Shown: positions 34,543 through 44,483, counted from the stretch's first letter. The stretch is DNA of 64,000 bases from Variovorax sp. J22G73 (GCF_030317035.1 NZ_JASZYK010000008.1:1-64000), one strand, 5' to 3'. The notes: generated by a model from the letters alone, not told the origin. Numbers and translations: made by a program.

Positions 34543-35568
34543 TCAGGGCGCCGTGCCCTTCGGAATGAACGCGAGGTTGACGAACCTGGAGGCGTCGTAG
34601 ATTTCCTTCTGGAAGCCGAGCGCGAGCTGCACCTGCTGCGTTTGCTGCAACTCGTCGAGCGACACCTTGGGGTCGTTCGCCCAGATCGGCAGCTCGCGCT
34701 GCACGGCGGCGTCGACCACCTTGGGGTCCACGCTCAAGCGCTTGGCGTAGAAGGCCTTGTACTCGTCGAGGTGCGCCTTGGCGTATTCGTTCGACTTGAA
34801 GTACGCGCGCAAGAACTTCTCGACCAGCTGCGGCGAGCTCGCGATGAACTGGTTGTTGGCGACGATCACGCCGGTGTGAAAGCGCGGCAGGTAGTCGTAG
34901 CCCGCGGCCAGCACCTTGCCCTTGCCGTTCGCCTCGGCCAACGACGCGAAGGGCTCATGGATGATGGTGGCGCTGACTGAGCCGTTCTCCACCGTGGCCA
35001 ACGCCGCGGCGTTGACGCCGTTGGCCACGAACGAAACGCTGTCCAGCGGCACGCCCTCCTTCGACAGGATGGTGCGCGCGTACACGTCCAGCCCGGTGCC
35101 GAAAGCGGCGGCGCCCACGGTCTTGCCCCTGAGCGCCGCGACCGACGCGATGTCGGGCGCGCCGACCAGGTAGAACGGCCCCACGTGGCGAAACATCGAC
35201 GACACGATGGTCAGCGGCACGCCCTTGCCGGCCGCGACGATGGCGCCGGTGGTGTTCCAGTCGGCAATGTCGATGTCGCCGCTCGCCAGGCCCGAGACCG
35301 CGTCCTGCGTGTTGATGAACTCCAGCGCGAGGCCCTCGTCCTTGAAGAAGCCCTTGTCGATGCCCAGCTGCACGCCCAGGCCGGTAACGCCCGGGTAGCC
35401 GGCGTAGCGCACCTTCTGCGCAGCGGCTTGCGCCACGGGCGCCGCGGAGGGCGCAGGCGCCTTCGCCTCGGGTTCGGTGCGCGAGCAGGCGGCGACGATG
35501 GCAACGGCCGCGCCGAAGGCGGCAAGGCGCATCAGCCGGAAGGAAGCGATGGAAAGCGTGAAGGTCAT
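34543..35568 (-). CDS. SsuA/TauA-type substrate-binding lipoprotein
   Basis: This 341-residue protein has a lipoprotein signal (hydrophobic AAFGAAVAIVAAC, Cys at about residue 28) and an Ala/Pro-rich linker. A nitrate/sulfonate/taurine-type binding domain follows: VRYAGYPGVTGLGVQLGIDKGFFKDEGLALEFI, GDIDIADWNTTGAIVAAGKG, LRGKTVGAAAFGTGLDVYARTIL. It belongs to the reverse-strand sulfonate-type importer. Confidence 0.9.
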   Translation of the reverse strand: MTFTLSIASFRLMRLAAFGAAVAIVAACSRTEPEAKAPAPSAAPVAQAAAQKVRYAGYPGVTGLGVQLGIDKGFFKDEGLALEFINTQDAVSGLASGDIDIADWNTTGAIVAAGKGVPLTIVSSMFRHVGPFYLVGAPDIASVAALRGKTVGAAAFGTGLDVYARTILSKEGVPLDSVSFVANGVNAAALATVENGSVSATIIHEPFASLAEANGKGKVLAAGYDYLPRFHTGVIVANNQFIASSPQLVEKFLRAYFKSNEYAKAHLDEYKAFYAKRLSVDPKVVDAAVQRELPIWANDPKVSLDELQQTQQVQLALGFQKEIYDASRFVNLAFIPKGTAP

Positions 35569-35610
35569 GACTCTGGAGAACAGGAAGAAAAAAATGAATG
35601 CGCGCCCGCC

Positions 35611-36408
35611 TCAGGCAGGCCGCCAGCGCAGGAAGAGAACACGCTCCAGCAAGTCGAGCGCGGCGATCATCGCCACCGCGAGCACGGTGACCAGCACGAT
35701 CAGCGCAAAGGTCTCGGCCGTGTCCAACGAGGCGGTCGAACGCGTAATGAGGTTGCCCAGCCCCTCTTTCGAAGAAAGCATTTCGGCGAACAACGCCCCC
35801 ACCAGCCCCACCGAGGCCGACACGCGCAGCGCCGCGAAGATGGTGGGCACAGCCGAAGGCAGGATCACCTTCCACACCGTCTGCAGGGTCGAGGCACGGA
35901 ACGCGCGGGCCACCTTCAGGTGCTCGCTGCGCGTCTGCTTGATGCCGGCGATGGTGCTGTAGAGCACTTGGAACACCGAGAAAAGAAAGACGATGGCCAC
36001 CTTGTGGCCGAAGCCGATGCCCAGCCACAGCGCCAGCAGCGGCACGATGGCCACCTTGGGCACCGACATGAGCGCCGCGACGAAGGGTTGCGCGAAGCGC
36101 TCCGCGGATGGCGTGAGCACCAGCGCCACGCCAAAGCCGATGCCCGCGACCACCGCCGCGGCATAGCCCACCGCGAACTCCGCCAGCGTGACGCACGTGT
36201 GGTGCAGCAACTGGCCGCGCGACAGCATCGGCCCGAAGCTCTCGAAGATGGCCGTGGGTGCCGGCAGGTACAGCGCACTCACTGCGCCGGCACGCACCGC
36301 GCCCTCCCAGGCCAGCAGCAGCACCAGCGCCGCGGCCACCTGCGCGGCGACGATGCCCCAGCCACGGGCACCCGGTCGAGTCGCCTTGCCCGCCTTCTCT
36401 GCGTTCAC
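35611..36408 (-). CDS. SsuC-type ABC transporter permease
   Basis: This membrane protein has about six hydrophobic helices and the EAA loop LKVARAFRASTLQTVWKVILPSAVP. The start is uncertain. A GTG at 36408 has a GGAAG site and gives 265 residues, close to SsuC length. A GTG at 36447 would give 278 residues and overlap the monooxygenase stop. The single permease here contrasts with the two-permease importer at 16-18 kb. Confidence 0.85.
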   Translation of the reverse strand: MNAEKAGKATRPGARGWGIVAAQVAAALVLLLAWEGAVRAGAVSALYLPAPTAIFESFGPMLSRGQLLHHTCVTLAEFAVGYAAAVVAGIGFGVALVLTPSAERFAQPFVAALMSVPKVAIVPLLALWLGIGFGHKVAIVFLFSVFQVLYSTIAGIKQTRSEHLKVARAFRASTLQTVWKVILPSAVPTIFAALRVSASVGLVGALFAEMLSSKEGLGNLITRSTASLDTAETFALIVLVTVLAVAMIAALDLLERVLFLRWRPA

Positions 36409-36436
36409 CGACTTCCGCGCCGTGCCGGCCCTCGCT

Positions 36437-37900
36437 TCAAACGACACGGTGATGCGTTTCGGTGATGCGGCCGAACTCGGCCTGCGCGGTGCGCACGCGC
36501 TCGAAGCGGTTGGCCGGCCTCTGTGCGCCACCGAAGTGCGCAGCGAAAGTGCAGCCGGTGTATTCCTCGCGGAACAGGCCGCGCGCACGCAAGATCGGCA
36601 GCACCAGTTCGACGAAATCGTCCAGCCCCGCAGGCAGGTGCGGCGGGCACACGTTGAAGCCGTCGGCCGCGCCGTTCTCGAACCAGTGCTGGATCGTGTC
36701 GGCCACCTCTTCTGCGCTGCCGATGGCCAGGAAGTGGCCGCGGCCGCGCGCAATCGCGTACTCGAACACATGGCGCACGGTGGGCATATCGGTGCGGTTG
36801 AGCTTGCGCGCCTGCGTGATGAAGTGCCTGGCCTGCGCGAACGCCGGGTCGCTCTCGTCAAAGGCCGGGAACGTATCGTCCGCGCCCAGGCCGGCCAGCG
36901 GCACGCGCAGGTCACGCTCCAGCGCGGCGGTGTCCAGCCTGGCGGCGATCAGCGCACTCAGCTTTTGATACAGCGCATAGGCTTCCTCGCTGGTGCGGCC
37001 GACGTAGGGCACCAGGCCGGGCAGCACCGACACGTCTTCCGCGCGCCGGCCGTTGGCCACCGCGCCGGCCTTGATCTCGCTGTAGAAGCCCTGCGCGGCC
37101 TCGAAGGTCGGCACGCCCGCGAACACCACGGTGGAGCGCGCGGCGCCGAAGGCACGCGAGCGCGGCGAGGTGCCCGCGTTGACCAGCGGGATCTGGCCCT
37201 GCGGCGGGCGCGCCACGTTCAGCGGCCCCTTCACGCGAAAGAAGCTGCCTTCGTGCTCGATGGCGTGCAGCTTGGCCGGGTCGACCAGCAGCCCGGCCTG
37301 CTGGTCGCCGACCAGCGCGCCGTCTTCCCACGAGTCCCACAGCTGCGAGACCACGTCGACCAGTTCCTCGGCGTAGTCGTAGCGGCGGGCGTTGTCCCAG
37401 TGGTGGTCGCGGCTGAAGTTCTTCGCGGCGCGCTCGTCGGCGCCGGTGACCACGTTCCACGCAAGGCGCCCGCCGCTCAGGTGGTCGAGCGAGGCCGTCT
37501 GGCGCGCGATGTGGTAAGGGTCGGCGTAGGTGGTGTTAGCCGTGGCAATTAGGCCGATGCGCTGCGTGTGCGCGGCCACGTAGCCGACCATGGTGAAGGG
37601 CTCCAGCCGAACGGTCTGGGAAGGGAACACGTACTGCTGCTCGGCACTGGTCGCAAGTGCGTCGCCGAGAAAGAAGAAGTCGAACTTGGCGTCTTCCGCC
37701 TTGCGCGCGATCGACGCGATGAAGGCCGGGTCGTGCGAGGCCTTCGGGTCCACGCCGGGCAGCCGCCACGCGCCCGGGTGGTAGCCGATGGAGAACAGGA
37801 AGATGCCGAAGTGAAGCTGGCGAACCGAAGCCGAGGTGGAAGCAGGGGCGGAGGAAACCGCGAGGGTGGCGGCGGTGGAGGTAGGGGGAGTGCGCGGCAT
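36437..37900 (-). CDS. NtaA/SnaA/DszA-family flavin-dependent monooxygenase
   Basis: This 487-residue FMNH2-dependent enzyme opens the reverse-strand operon. Typical motifs are FSIGYHPGAWRLP, LGDALATS, TANTTYADPYHIARQTASLDHLSGGRLAWNVVTG, WDSWEDGALVGDQQAGLLVD and PLVNAGTSPRSRAFGAARSTVVF. The last has lost the usual QAG and charged residues seen in its paralogues, and the C-terminus differs too (EEYTGCTFAAHFGG), so it forms a separate branch. A Ser/Ala/Thr-rich 25-residue N-terminal tail precedes the fold. Confidence 0.87.
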   Translation of the reverse strand: MPRTPPTSTAATLAVSSAPASTSASVRQLHFGIFLFSIGYHPGAWRLPGVDPKASHDPAFIASIARKAEDAKFDFFFLGDALATSAEQQYVFPSQTVRLEPFTMVGYVAAHTQRIGLIATANTTYADPYHIARQTASLDHLSGGRLAWNVVTGADERAAKNFSRDHHWDNARRYDYAEELVDVVSQLWDSWEDGALVGDQQAGLLVDPAKLHAIEHEGSFFRVKGPLNVARPPQGQIPLVNAGTSPRSRAFGAARSTVVFAGVPTFEAAQGFYSEIKAGAVANGRRAEDVSVLPGLVPYVGRTSEEAYALYQKLSALIAARLDTAALERDLRVPLAGLGADDTFPAFDESDPAFAQARHFITQARKLNRTDMPTVRHVFEYAIARGRGHFLAIGSAEEVADTIQHWFENGAADGFNVCPPHLPAGLDDFVELVLPILRARGLFREEYTGCTFAAHFGGAQRPANRFERVRTAQAEFGRITETHHRVV

Positions 37901-37933
37901 CCGGAACGGTCGGTGGTGAAGAAAAACCCACGA

Positions 37934-37987
37934 GTGTTCACCCCGACCGGGCGCGCGAGGAAATCAGATTTGCGCCTTTGCATATGC
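37934..37987 (-). promoter_or_regulatory. Candidate sulfur-regulon box before reverse-strand operon
   Basis: The box GCATATGCAA occupies 37987-37978 on the reverse strand, identical to the one at 24361. At the expected distance lies only a poor -10 (TGAACA, 37940-37935) and no clear -35, so the promoter itself is weak. The leader to the ATG would be about 30 bases. Confidence 0.35.
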
Positions 37988-38045
37988 GGTTTCCTCACTT
38001 GATCGGCACGCGCCTGCCGTGCACCGGCGTTCGTATGCGCAAGCC

Positions 38046-38099
38046 GCCTAAGCAAACGCGAAAGCCTTCTTTCGCTCCGGCGCGCGCCGCCCCTAACCT
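38046..38099 (+). promoter_or_regulatory. Sulfur-regulon promoter before monooxygenase 38142
   Basis: The box GCCTAAGCAA lies at 38046-38055, CTTCTTTCGC at 38066-38075 with a TTCGCT -35 at 38071-38076, a 17-base spacer and the -10 TAACCT at 38094-38099. The whole segment aligns without gaps to 13390-13443. Confidence 0.6.
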
Positions 38100-38141
38100 G
38101 CGGGCCCGGCTGCATTCCCCCCACCTCAACGGACTGTCCTC

Positions 38142-39533
38142 ATGGCCTCATCGACCCGCCAATTCAAGCTCGGCGCCTTCCTCATGCAAACGGGCCACCA
38201 CATCGCGGCCTGGCGCCACCCTGGCGCGCAGGCCGATGCGGGCAGCAACTTCCGGCATTACGTCGCGCTGGCGCAAAAGGCCGAGGCCGCCAAGTTCGAT
38301 GCGGTGTTCCTGGCCGACTCGGTCGGCGTGCGCAGCAGCAACCTGCCCTCGCTGTCGCGCACCGCGCGCAGCGACCATTTCGAGCCGCTCACGCTGCTGT
38401 CGGCCATTGCGGCGCTGACCGAGCGCATCGGGCTCATCGCCACCGTGTCGACCAGCTTCAACGAGCCCTTCAACGTCGCGCGCAAGTTTGCCTCGCTCGA
38501 CCAGATCAGCGGCGGGCGCTCGGGCTGGAACCTGGTCACGTCGAGCGGCACCGGCGAGGCGCAGAACTTCAACCGCGACGAGCACTTCGAGCACGCGCTG
38601 CGTTACGAGCGCGCGGCCGAGTTCCACGACGTGGTCACGGGCCTGTGGGACAGCTGGGAAGACGACAGCTTCGTGCGCGACAAGGAAAGCGGCCAGTACT
38701 TCGACGAACACAAGCTGCACGTGCTCAACCACAAGGGCAAGCACTTCTCGGTGCGCGGGCCGCTCAACGTGTCGCGCTCGCCGCAGGGCCGGCCGGTGGT
38801 GGTGCAGGCCGGCGCGTCGGAGGCCGGCCGCGACCTGGCCGCGCGCACGGCCGAGGTGATCTTCGTGGCGCACCAGACCTTCGACGAGGCCAAGGCGTTC
38901 TACAGCGACATCAAGCGCCGCGCGGCCGCCTACGGCCGCGACCCCGACAGCGTGAAGATCATGCCGGGCATCTTTCCGGTGGTGGGCCGCACGCAAGCGG
39001 AGGCCGAGGAAAAGTTTGCGCAGCTGCAAGACCTGGTGCACCCGGTGGTGGGCGTGTCGCTGCTGTCGGGCGTGATCGGCGGCTTCGACTTTTCTCACCT
39101 GCCGGTGGACGGCCCGCTGCCCGAGCTGCCTGAGACCAACGGCCCCAAGAGCCGGCAACGCCTGCTGGTCGACCTGGCGCGGCGCGAGAACCTGAGCATT
39201 CGCGACCTGTACCTGCGCATTGCCGGCGCGCGCGGCCACCAGCAGGTGGTCGGCACGCCGCAGAGCATTGCCGACCAGCTGCAGCAGTGGTTCGAGGAAG
39301 GCGGCGCGGACGGCTTCAACATCATGTCGCCGTGGTTCCCGGGCGGGCTGGACGACTTCATCGAGCTGGTGCTGCCCGAGTTGCGCAAGCGCGGGTTGTT
39401 TCGCACGGAGTACGAAGGGCGCACGCTGCGCGAGCACCTGGGGTTGCAGCGGCCGGTGCATGGGTCGGCGGCGAAGGCGGCCGGTGCGCCCGCGCCGGTG
39501 TCGGCGTCGGCGGAGCTGGTCGGCGCGGGCTGA
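38142..39533 (+). CDS. NtaA/SnaA/DszA-family flavin-dependent monooxygenase
   Basis: This 463-residue enzyme is closely related to the one at 18976. The N-terminus (LGAFLMQTGHHIAAWRHPGAQADAG), the central STSFNEPFNVARKFASLDQISGGRSGWNLVTS block and the domain after it are colinear, as is KIMPGIFPVVGRTQAEAEEKFAQLQDLVHPVVG. It stands alone in its transcript, divergent from the reverse-strand monooxygenase/importer operon, and has its own sulfur-regulon promoter. It may broaden substrate range or use the divergent importer. The Ala/Pro-rich tail is not conserved. Confidence 0.88.
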   Translation: MASSTRQFKLGAFLMQTGHHIAAWRHPGAQADAGSNFRHYVALAQKAEAAKFDAVFLADSVGVRSSNLPSLSRTARSDHFEPLTLLSAIAALTERIGLIATVSTSFNEPFNVARKFASLDQISGGRSGWNLVTSSGTGEAQNFNRDEHFEHALRYERAAEFHDVVTGLWDSWEDDSFVRDKESGQYFDEHKLHVLNHKGKHFSVRGPLNVSRSPQGRPVVVQAGASEAGRDLAARTAEVIFVAHQTFDEAKAFYSDIKRRAAAYGRDPDSVKIMPGIFPVVGRTQAEAEEKFAQLQDLVHPVVGVSLLSGVIGGFDFSHLPVDGPLPELPETNGPKSRQRLLVDLARRENLSIRDLYLRIAGARGHQQVVGTPQSIADQLQQWFEEGGADGFNIMSPWFPGGLDDFIELVLPELRKRGLFRTEYEGRTLREHLGLQRPVHGSAAKAAGAPAPVSASAELVGAG

Positions 39534-39731
39534 GGCGACTAGACCGACTGGGCCGGTGCGCATCGCCACCTTCCGTTGCGTAAAGTCACGCCGGCTTTAC
39601 CGTGCGTTCATCAAGGCACGGGCACGGCGGTTTCACCATCGGGGTTCCCGGTGGCCGACATGCAGTCCATTTCGTGTCGATCTTTTTTGAATCAGCGCCG
39701 CCGGGCCGCATGACGCGAAGGAATAACACGC

Positions 39732-40229
39732 ATGGCATCCAATGCATCGCAAGCCGAAGGCCGCAGGACCTCCGCTGCCAAGACCTCGATCCCGTCGTCT
39801 CCCTCCCCCGCGGATCTCGCGTCCGAGATGACCATTCCCACCCTGGTGGCGCAGGTCTACGAAGCCGCCCCGAGCGCCGAGCGCCGCCGCCTCGTGGAAA
39901 CGCTGTTGCGTCCATTGGGCGTGCTGTCTTTGGTGGCCATTGCCAACGGCATCTTCGCGAAGATGCGCTTTCGCAACGCGGGCCAGGAGCTCAGCGTGCG
40001 CATGGACGACCTGCAGGGCATTCATTCGGCCGACGTGGTGGCGCTGGTGCACCACGCGCAGCAGGTCAGCGTGGAAACGGTCGACAGCCTGGCGCAGTTG
40101 CTCGCCAGCTCCGGTGGGCTGGCGAGTTCAGCGGCGGCGGCCTTGCTGATCGGGCTGCTGGTGCAGCGCGCTCGTGCGCGGCAAGGCACCCGGCCAGCGG
40201 ACGAAGACAGTGGCATCGACGCACCGTGA
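39732..40229 (+). CDS. Hypothetical protein with hydrophobic segments
   Basis: This 165-residue protein is not recognised. It has a Ser-rich, probably disordered first 30 residues and a helical part (LVAQVYEAAPSAERRRLVETLL). Two hydrophobic stretches, LGVLSLVAIANGIFA near 70 and SSAAAALLIGLLVQ near 140, could be membrane-embedded. An amphipathic middle region contains LVHHAQQVSVETVDSLAQLL. It is convergent with the desaturase gene 20 bases downstream. Confidence 0.65.
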   Translation: MASNASQAEGRRTSAAKTSIPSSPSPADLASEMTIPTLVAQVYEAAPSAERRRLVETLLRPLGVLSLVAIANGIFAKMRFRNAGQELSVRMDDLQGIHSADVVALVHHAQQVSVETVDSLAQLLASSGGLASSAAAALLIGLLVQRARARQGTRPADEDSGIDAP

Positions 40230-40248
40230 CACCACGAACACAGCCGCC

Positions 40249-41433
40249 TCAGGCGTAGGACCGCAGCCGCGCTGAAAAATCCGCCAGCGCGGCGATGCCG
40301 CTGTCTTCCGCCCGCTCGCACCAGTCCTGCAGGCGGTGCACCAGCTGCTCGCCGGTGGCGCCCGAGCGGGCCCACAGCACGGTGAGTTCACGGCGCATGG
40401 CGTACATGGTGGCCAGCGCATGCGAGGCGCTCAGCGCCGCCAGCAGCTGCGCCTGGCCCGGCTCGCCGAGCCCGCGCTCGTCCTTGCCCAGCCAGCGCTT
40501 CACGCCGCGCAGTGCGCGCGCCTGCTGCGGCGACTGGTCGCGCAGCCGGCCGAACTCGCGCGCGTAGGTCGTCTTCAGCGAGCGCGTGTAGCTGGAGAGC
40601 ACGTCGTAGTGATGGCGGATGACGGCCTGCACCGTGTCCAGGTCGATGGTGTCGCGCGGCGCCACCATGCGCGGCCGCGGCGCCAGGTGCTTCACCCGGG
40701 CCAGGCCCAGCGCCTGCAGCGTGCGGATGTAGAGCCAGCCGATGTCGAACTCGTACCACTTGCTCGACAGCTTGGCCGACGTGGGAAAGGCGTGGTGGTT
40801 GTTGTGCAGCTCTTCACCGCCGATGACGATGCCAATGGGAAACAGGTTGGTACTGGCGTCCGCCCCGGGCCAGTTGCGGTACCCCCAGTAGTGGCCGATG
40901 CCGTTGACCACGCCCGCCGCCCAGAACGGAATCCACGCGATCTGCGTGAGCAGCATGAGCGCGCCCGGCAGCACGCCGAACAGCGCCATGTCGATCACGC
41001 CCATCAGCACGATGCCCAGCACCTGGTGGCGCGTGTACAGCCGGCGCTCGATCCAGTCGTCGGGCGTGCCGTGGCCGTAGCGCGCCAGCGTTTCCTGGTT
41101 GGACGCCTCGCGTGCATACAGCGCCACGCCGCCCCAGAGCACGCGCCGCAGGCCGTACACCTGCGGGCTGTGCGGGTCGTCGGGCGTCTCGCACTTGGCG
41201 TGGTGCTTGCGGTGCACCGCCGCCCACTGCTTGGTGACCATGCCGGTGGTGAGCCAGAGCCAGAACCGAAAGAAGTGGCTCACGGCCGGGTGCAGCTCGA
41301 GCGCGCGGTGCGCCTGGTGTCGATGCAGGAAGATGGTGACCGACGCGATGGTGACGTGCGTGAGCGCCAGCGCGACGAGCACGCAGCCCCACCAGGGAAG
41401 GTCCAGGACTCCGGAAAAAAGCAGTGAATGCAT
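40249..41433 (-). CDS. Membrane fatty acid desaturase (delta-9 acyl desaturase type)
   Basis: This 394-residue integral membrane diiron enzyme has all three His boxes: HRHQAH (37-42), HRKHH (74-78) and HNNHH (210-214), set between hydrophobic helices as in stearoyl-CoA/acyl desaturases. The last 150 residues (from about 240) form an extra soluble, helical region not found in minimal desaturases. The product would be monounsaturated fatty acids, used to adjust membrane fluidity. The ATG at 41433 is chosen because it starts the first membrane helix. Confidence 0.9.
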   Translation of the reverse strand: MHSLLFSGVLDLPWWGCVLVALALTHVTIASVTIFLHRHQAHRALELHPAVSHFFRFWLWLTTGMVTKQWAAVHRKHHAKCETPDDPHSPQVYGLRRVLWGGVALYAREASNQETLARYGHGTPDDWIERRLYTRHQVLGIVLMGVIDMALFGVLPGALMLLTQIAWIPFWAAGVVNGIGHYWGYRNWPGADASTNLFPIGIVIGGEELHNNHHAFPTSAKLSSKWYEFDIGWLYIRTLQALGLARVKHLAPRPRMVAPRDTIDLDTVQAVIRHHYDVLSSYTRSLKTTYAREFGRLRDQSPQQARALRGVKRWLGKDERGLGEPGQAQLLAALSASHALATMYAMRRELTVLWARSGATGEQLVHRLQDWCERAEDSGIAALADFSARLRSYA

Positions 41434-41631
41434 GCGTGCCTCTGCGGCTTCTGAATGACGAAAACGGTCATTTTCGGAAGCGCACCGGGTCGCGCCCTTG
41501 CGCCACATCAAGCGAGGCAAACGCAACACGGCTGCGGTGGGGCGAGCAGCTTTCGGGGCACCGCGCCCGGCCTGTTTCCGGGGGCACGCGTGCTACGCTC
41601 CCCCGGATTCCGGATTGCTCCCCCTGCTCGC

Positions 41632-42378
41632 ATGAAACCCGCACCCCACATCGCGGTGCTCGACGATGAAGTCGACATCACGCAACTCCTGGCCACCTAC
41701 CTGCAGAGCCACGGCTTTCGCGTGACCCAGCTGCACAGCGGCCGCGCGCTGATGGCGCTCATGGCCGGCGACCCGGCCGACCTGGTGCTGCTCGACCTGG
41801 GCCTGCCCGGCGAAGACGGCTTTTCCATCGCGCGGCGCATGCGCGAAAGCTGGCGCTGCGGGCTGGTCATCGTCACCGGCCGGGGCGACCCGGTCGACAA
41901 GGTGGTCGGCCTCGAGGTGGGTGCCGACGACTACGTGACCAAGCCCTTCGACCTGCGCGAACTGGTGGCGCGCGTGAAGGCGGTGCTGCGGCGCATGGCG
42001 CCCGAGCCGTCGATGGCCGCGGCTTCCCCCGCAATGCACGCCACGCCTGGGACCGCCGCCGAGAAACTTCGCTTCGCCGACTGGCTGCTCGACACGGCCG
42101 CTCGCCGCCTCACCGACCCGCAGGGCCACGAAGTGCCGCTGACCGGCGGCGAATTCGACCTGCTGCGCGCCTTCGCGCGGCACCCGGGGCGCGTGCTGTC
42201 GCGCGACTTCCTGCTCGAGCAGACGCGCGGTCGCGAGGCCGCGCCCTTCGACCGCACCATCGACGTCCAGGTCGGCCGGCTGCGCAAGAAGATCGAGGCC
42301 GATGCGGACGCGCCGCAGCTCATCAAGTCGGTACGGGGCGCGGGCTACATCCTGGTGCCGCCGGTGTCCCATGGCTGA
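41632..42378 (+). CDS. OmpR-family response regulator
   Basis: This 248-residue protein has a receiver domain (acid pair Asp11-Asp12, phosphoacceptor Asp55 in LVLLDLGLPG, TGRGD, KPFD) and a winged-helix DNA-binding domain (LTGGEFDLLRAFARHPGRVLSRDFLLE, then DVQVGRLRKKIE). It overlaps the hybrid kinase gene by eight bases, so they form a cognate pair. The genes it controls are not evident. Confidence 0.92.
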   Translation: MKPAPHIAVLDDEVDITQLLATYLQSHGFRVTQLHSGRALMALMAGDPADLVLLDLGLPGEDGFSIARRMRESWRCGLVIVTGRGDPVDKVVGLEVGADDYVTKPFDLRELVARVKAVLRRMAPEPSMAAASPAMHATPGTAAEKLRFADWLLDTAARRLTDPQGHEVPLTGGEFDLLRAFARHPGRVLSRDFLLEQTRGREAAPFDRTIDVQVGRLRKKIEADADAPQLIKSVRGAGYILVPPVSHG

Positions 42379-44470
42379 CGCGGCGCGCCACCTGGCGGCG
42401 CTTTCGCTGCCCTCGGGCATCGAGGAAGGCAGCGTGTTCCGCTCGCTGTTCATCGCCTACCCCGACGCGCTGCTGCTGGTCGACCGGGCCGGCGCCATCG
42501 TGCTGGCCAACCCGTCGGCCGCGGCGCTGCTGGGCTACGACGCGGGCGAGCTCGCGGGCCTGAACGTCGACGTGCTGGTGCCCGACAGCATCCGCCCGCG
42601 CCATGCCGCCTACCGCGAGGCCTACGGCCGCGCGCCGCGCCCGCGCCCCATGGGCACCGACATGGAGTTGGTGGCCAAGCGCAAGGACGGCAGCGAGGTG
42701 ATGGTCGAGATTGCCCTCAGCCCGCTGCAGGACCAGGGCCTGCCTTTCGTGGTGGCCGCCATTCGCGACATCGGCGCCTACCCGCGCGTGAAGCAGGCGC
42801 TGCAGCGCGCGCGCTACAGCGACCACCTGGCGCAACTGGGCCGGCTGGCCGTGGACACGCGCGACCTGAACGTAGTGCTCGAGCAGGTGCCACGCATCGC
42901 CGCCGCGGGCCTGCAGGTCGAGGTGGCGATGGTGCTGCTGCTGGAAGACAACGGCCTGGCGTTTCGGGTGGCCAGCGGCGTGGGCAACGTGGCGGGCGAG
43001 GAGATTGGCGCGCACATCGCCAACCGCCCCGACACGCCGCCCGGCTACGTGCTGTCGCAAGGCCGGCCGGTGGTGATTGCCGACTACCGCGAGGAACGCC
43101 GCTTCGCCGTGCCGCCGCACTACTTGGACGCGGGGCTGGTCAGCGCGCTGGCGGTGCCGCTGTCGGACCGGGGCCGCGTGATCGGCATGCTGTCGGTGCG
43201 CTCGCGCGAGGCGCGGCGCTTCGGCGACGAGGAGCTGCGTTTTCTGGAATCGCTGTCGAACCTGCTGGCCACCAGCCTGCAGCGCGTGCAGACCGAAGAG
43301 GCGCTGGCCCACGCACAGCGGCTGGAAAGCGTCGGCCAGCTCACCGGCGGCATCGCGCACGACTTCAACAACCTGCTCACCGTGATCCAGGGCAACCTGC
43401 AGGTGCTCGAAGAACTGCCCGCGCTGGCGCAGGACGCGCACGCGCAGCAGCTGGTGGCCGCGGCCCTGCGCGCGAGCCGGCGCGGCGCGGAGCTCACGGG
43501 CAAGCTGCTGGCGTTCTCGCGCCGGCAGATGCTGCAGCCCGACGTGGTCGACACCCGCGCCCTGCTCCATTCGCTGGCCGACATGCTGCGCCGCACGCTC
43601 GACCAGCGCATTCACATCGCCATCGACACCGGGGCGGACTGCCCGCCGGTGCTGGCCGACCCGGTGCAGCTGGAGTCGGCGCTGCTGAACATTGCCATCA
43701 ACGCGCGCGACGCCATGCCTGAGGGCGGCACGCTGCACTTTCGCGCGGAAGACTGCGGCGCCTTGCCGGCCGCGGTGCAGGCCCAGACGCAGGGCAGCTT
43801 CGTCGCCCTGTCGATCACCGACACCGGCAGCGGCATGGCCGACGACGTGAAGGAGCGCGCCTTCGAGCCCTTCTTCACCACCAAGGAAGCCGGCCGCGGC
43901 ACGGGGCTGGGGCTGAGCACGGTGTACGGCTTCGTGAAGCAGTCGAAGGGGGCCATCGCCATCGAGAGCCAGCCGGGCGCGGGCACGACGGTGACGCTCT
44001 ATCTCCCACGGTTCGAGGACAGCGGCCACGCCGCGTCACCCGCAGCGGAAGACGAACGCGCCGACGCGCCCCTTCCCCGCGGGTTGCGCGTAATGCTGGT
44101 CGAAGACGACGCCGAGGTGCGCAAGGTGGGGCACACCTTCCTGGTCACGCTCGGGTGCACGGTGGAGGCCGCCGCCAACGGCGAGCAGGCACTGGCAAGC
44201 ATGCGGGCCGAGGCCCAGGCCCAAGACCATGGAGCCTCCGCGCCCTTCGACCTGCTGCTGAGCGACATCGCGCTGGGTGCCGGCATGCGCGGCACGCAGC
44301 TGGCGACCGAGGCGCAGCAGCTCTTTCCGCGCCTGGCGATCCTGCTGATGTCGGGCTTCTCGTCGGAGCTGCTGGACGCCGACCGCGACATGCCCGCGAG
44401 CTGGGAGCTGCTGCCCAAGCCCTACACGCGCGCCGAGCTGGCGCGCGCCATCGCTCGGCTGCTGGGCTGA
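42371..44470 (+). CDS. Hybrid sensor histidine kinase (PAS-GAF-HK-REC)
   Basis: This 699-residue protein has no membrane helices. The order is a PAS domain (about 22-140, SLFIAYPDALLLVDRAGAIVLANPSA), a GAF domain (about 165-305), a phosphoacceptor helix with His330 in GGIAHDFNNLLT, an HATPase domain (NIAINARDAMP, DTGSGM, TGLGLST) and a C-terminal receiver with Asp632. It is a cytoplasmic sensor, possibly of redox state or a small ligand. The partner is the OmpR-type regulator upstream; the terminal receiver may act as an intramolecular brake. Confidence 0.92.
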   Translation: MADAARHLAALSLPSGIEEGSVFRSLFIAYPDALLLVDRAGAIVLANPSAAALLGYDAGELAGLNVDVLVPDSIRPRHAAYREAYGRAPRPRPMGTDMELVAKRKDGSEVMVEIALSPLQDQGLPFVVAAIRDIGAYPRVKQALQRARYSDHLAQLGRLAVDTRDLNVVLEQVPRIAAAGLQVEVAMVLLLEDNGLAFRVASGVGNVAGEEIGAHIANRPDTPPGYVLSQGRPVVIADYREERRFAVPPHYLDAGLVSALAVPLSDRGRVIGMLSVRSREARRFGDEELRFLESLSNLLATSLQRVQTEEALAHAQRLESVGQLTGGIAHDFNNLLTVIQGNLQVLEELPALAQDAHAQQLVAAALRASRRGAELTGKLLAFSRRQMLQPDVVDTRALLHSLADMLRRTLDQRIHIAIDTGADCPPVLADPVQLESALLNIAINARDAMPEGGTLHFRAEDCGALPAAVQAQTQGSFVALSITDTGSGMADDVKERAFEPFFTTKEAGRGTGLGLSTVYGFVKQSKGAIAIESQPGAGTTVTLYLPRFEDSGHAASPAAEDERADAPLPRGLRVMLVEDDAEVRKVGHTFLVTLGCTVEAAANGEQALASMRAEAQAQDHGASAPFDLLLSDIALGAGMRGTQLATEAQQLFPRLAILLMSGFSSELLDADRDMPASWELLPKPYTRAELARAIARLLG

Positions 44471-44483
44471 ACGCCCGCGGGCT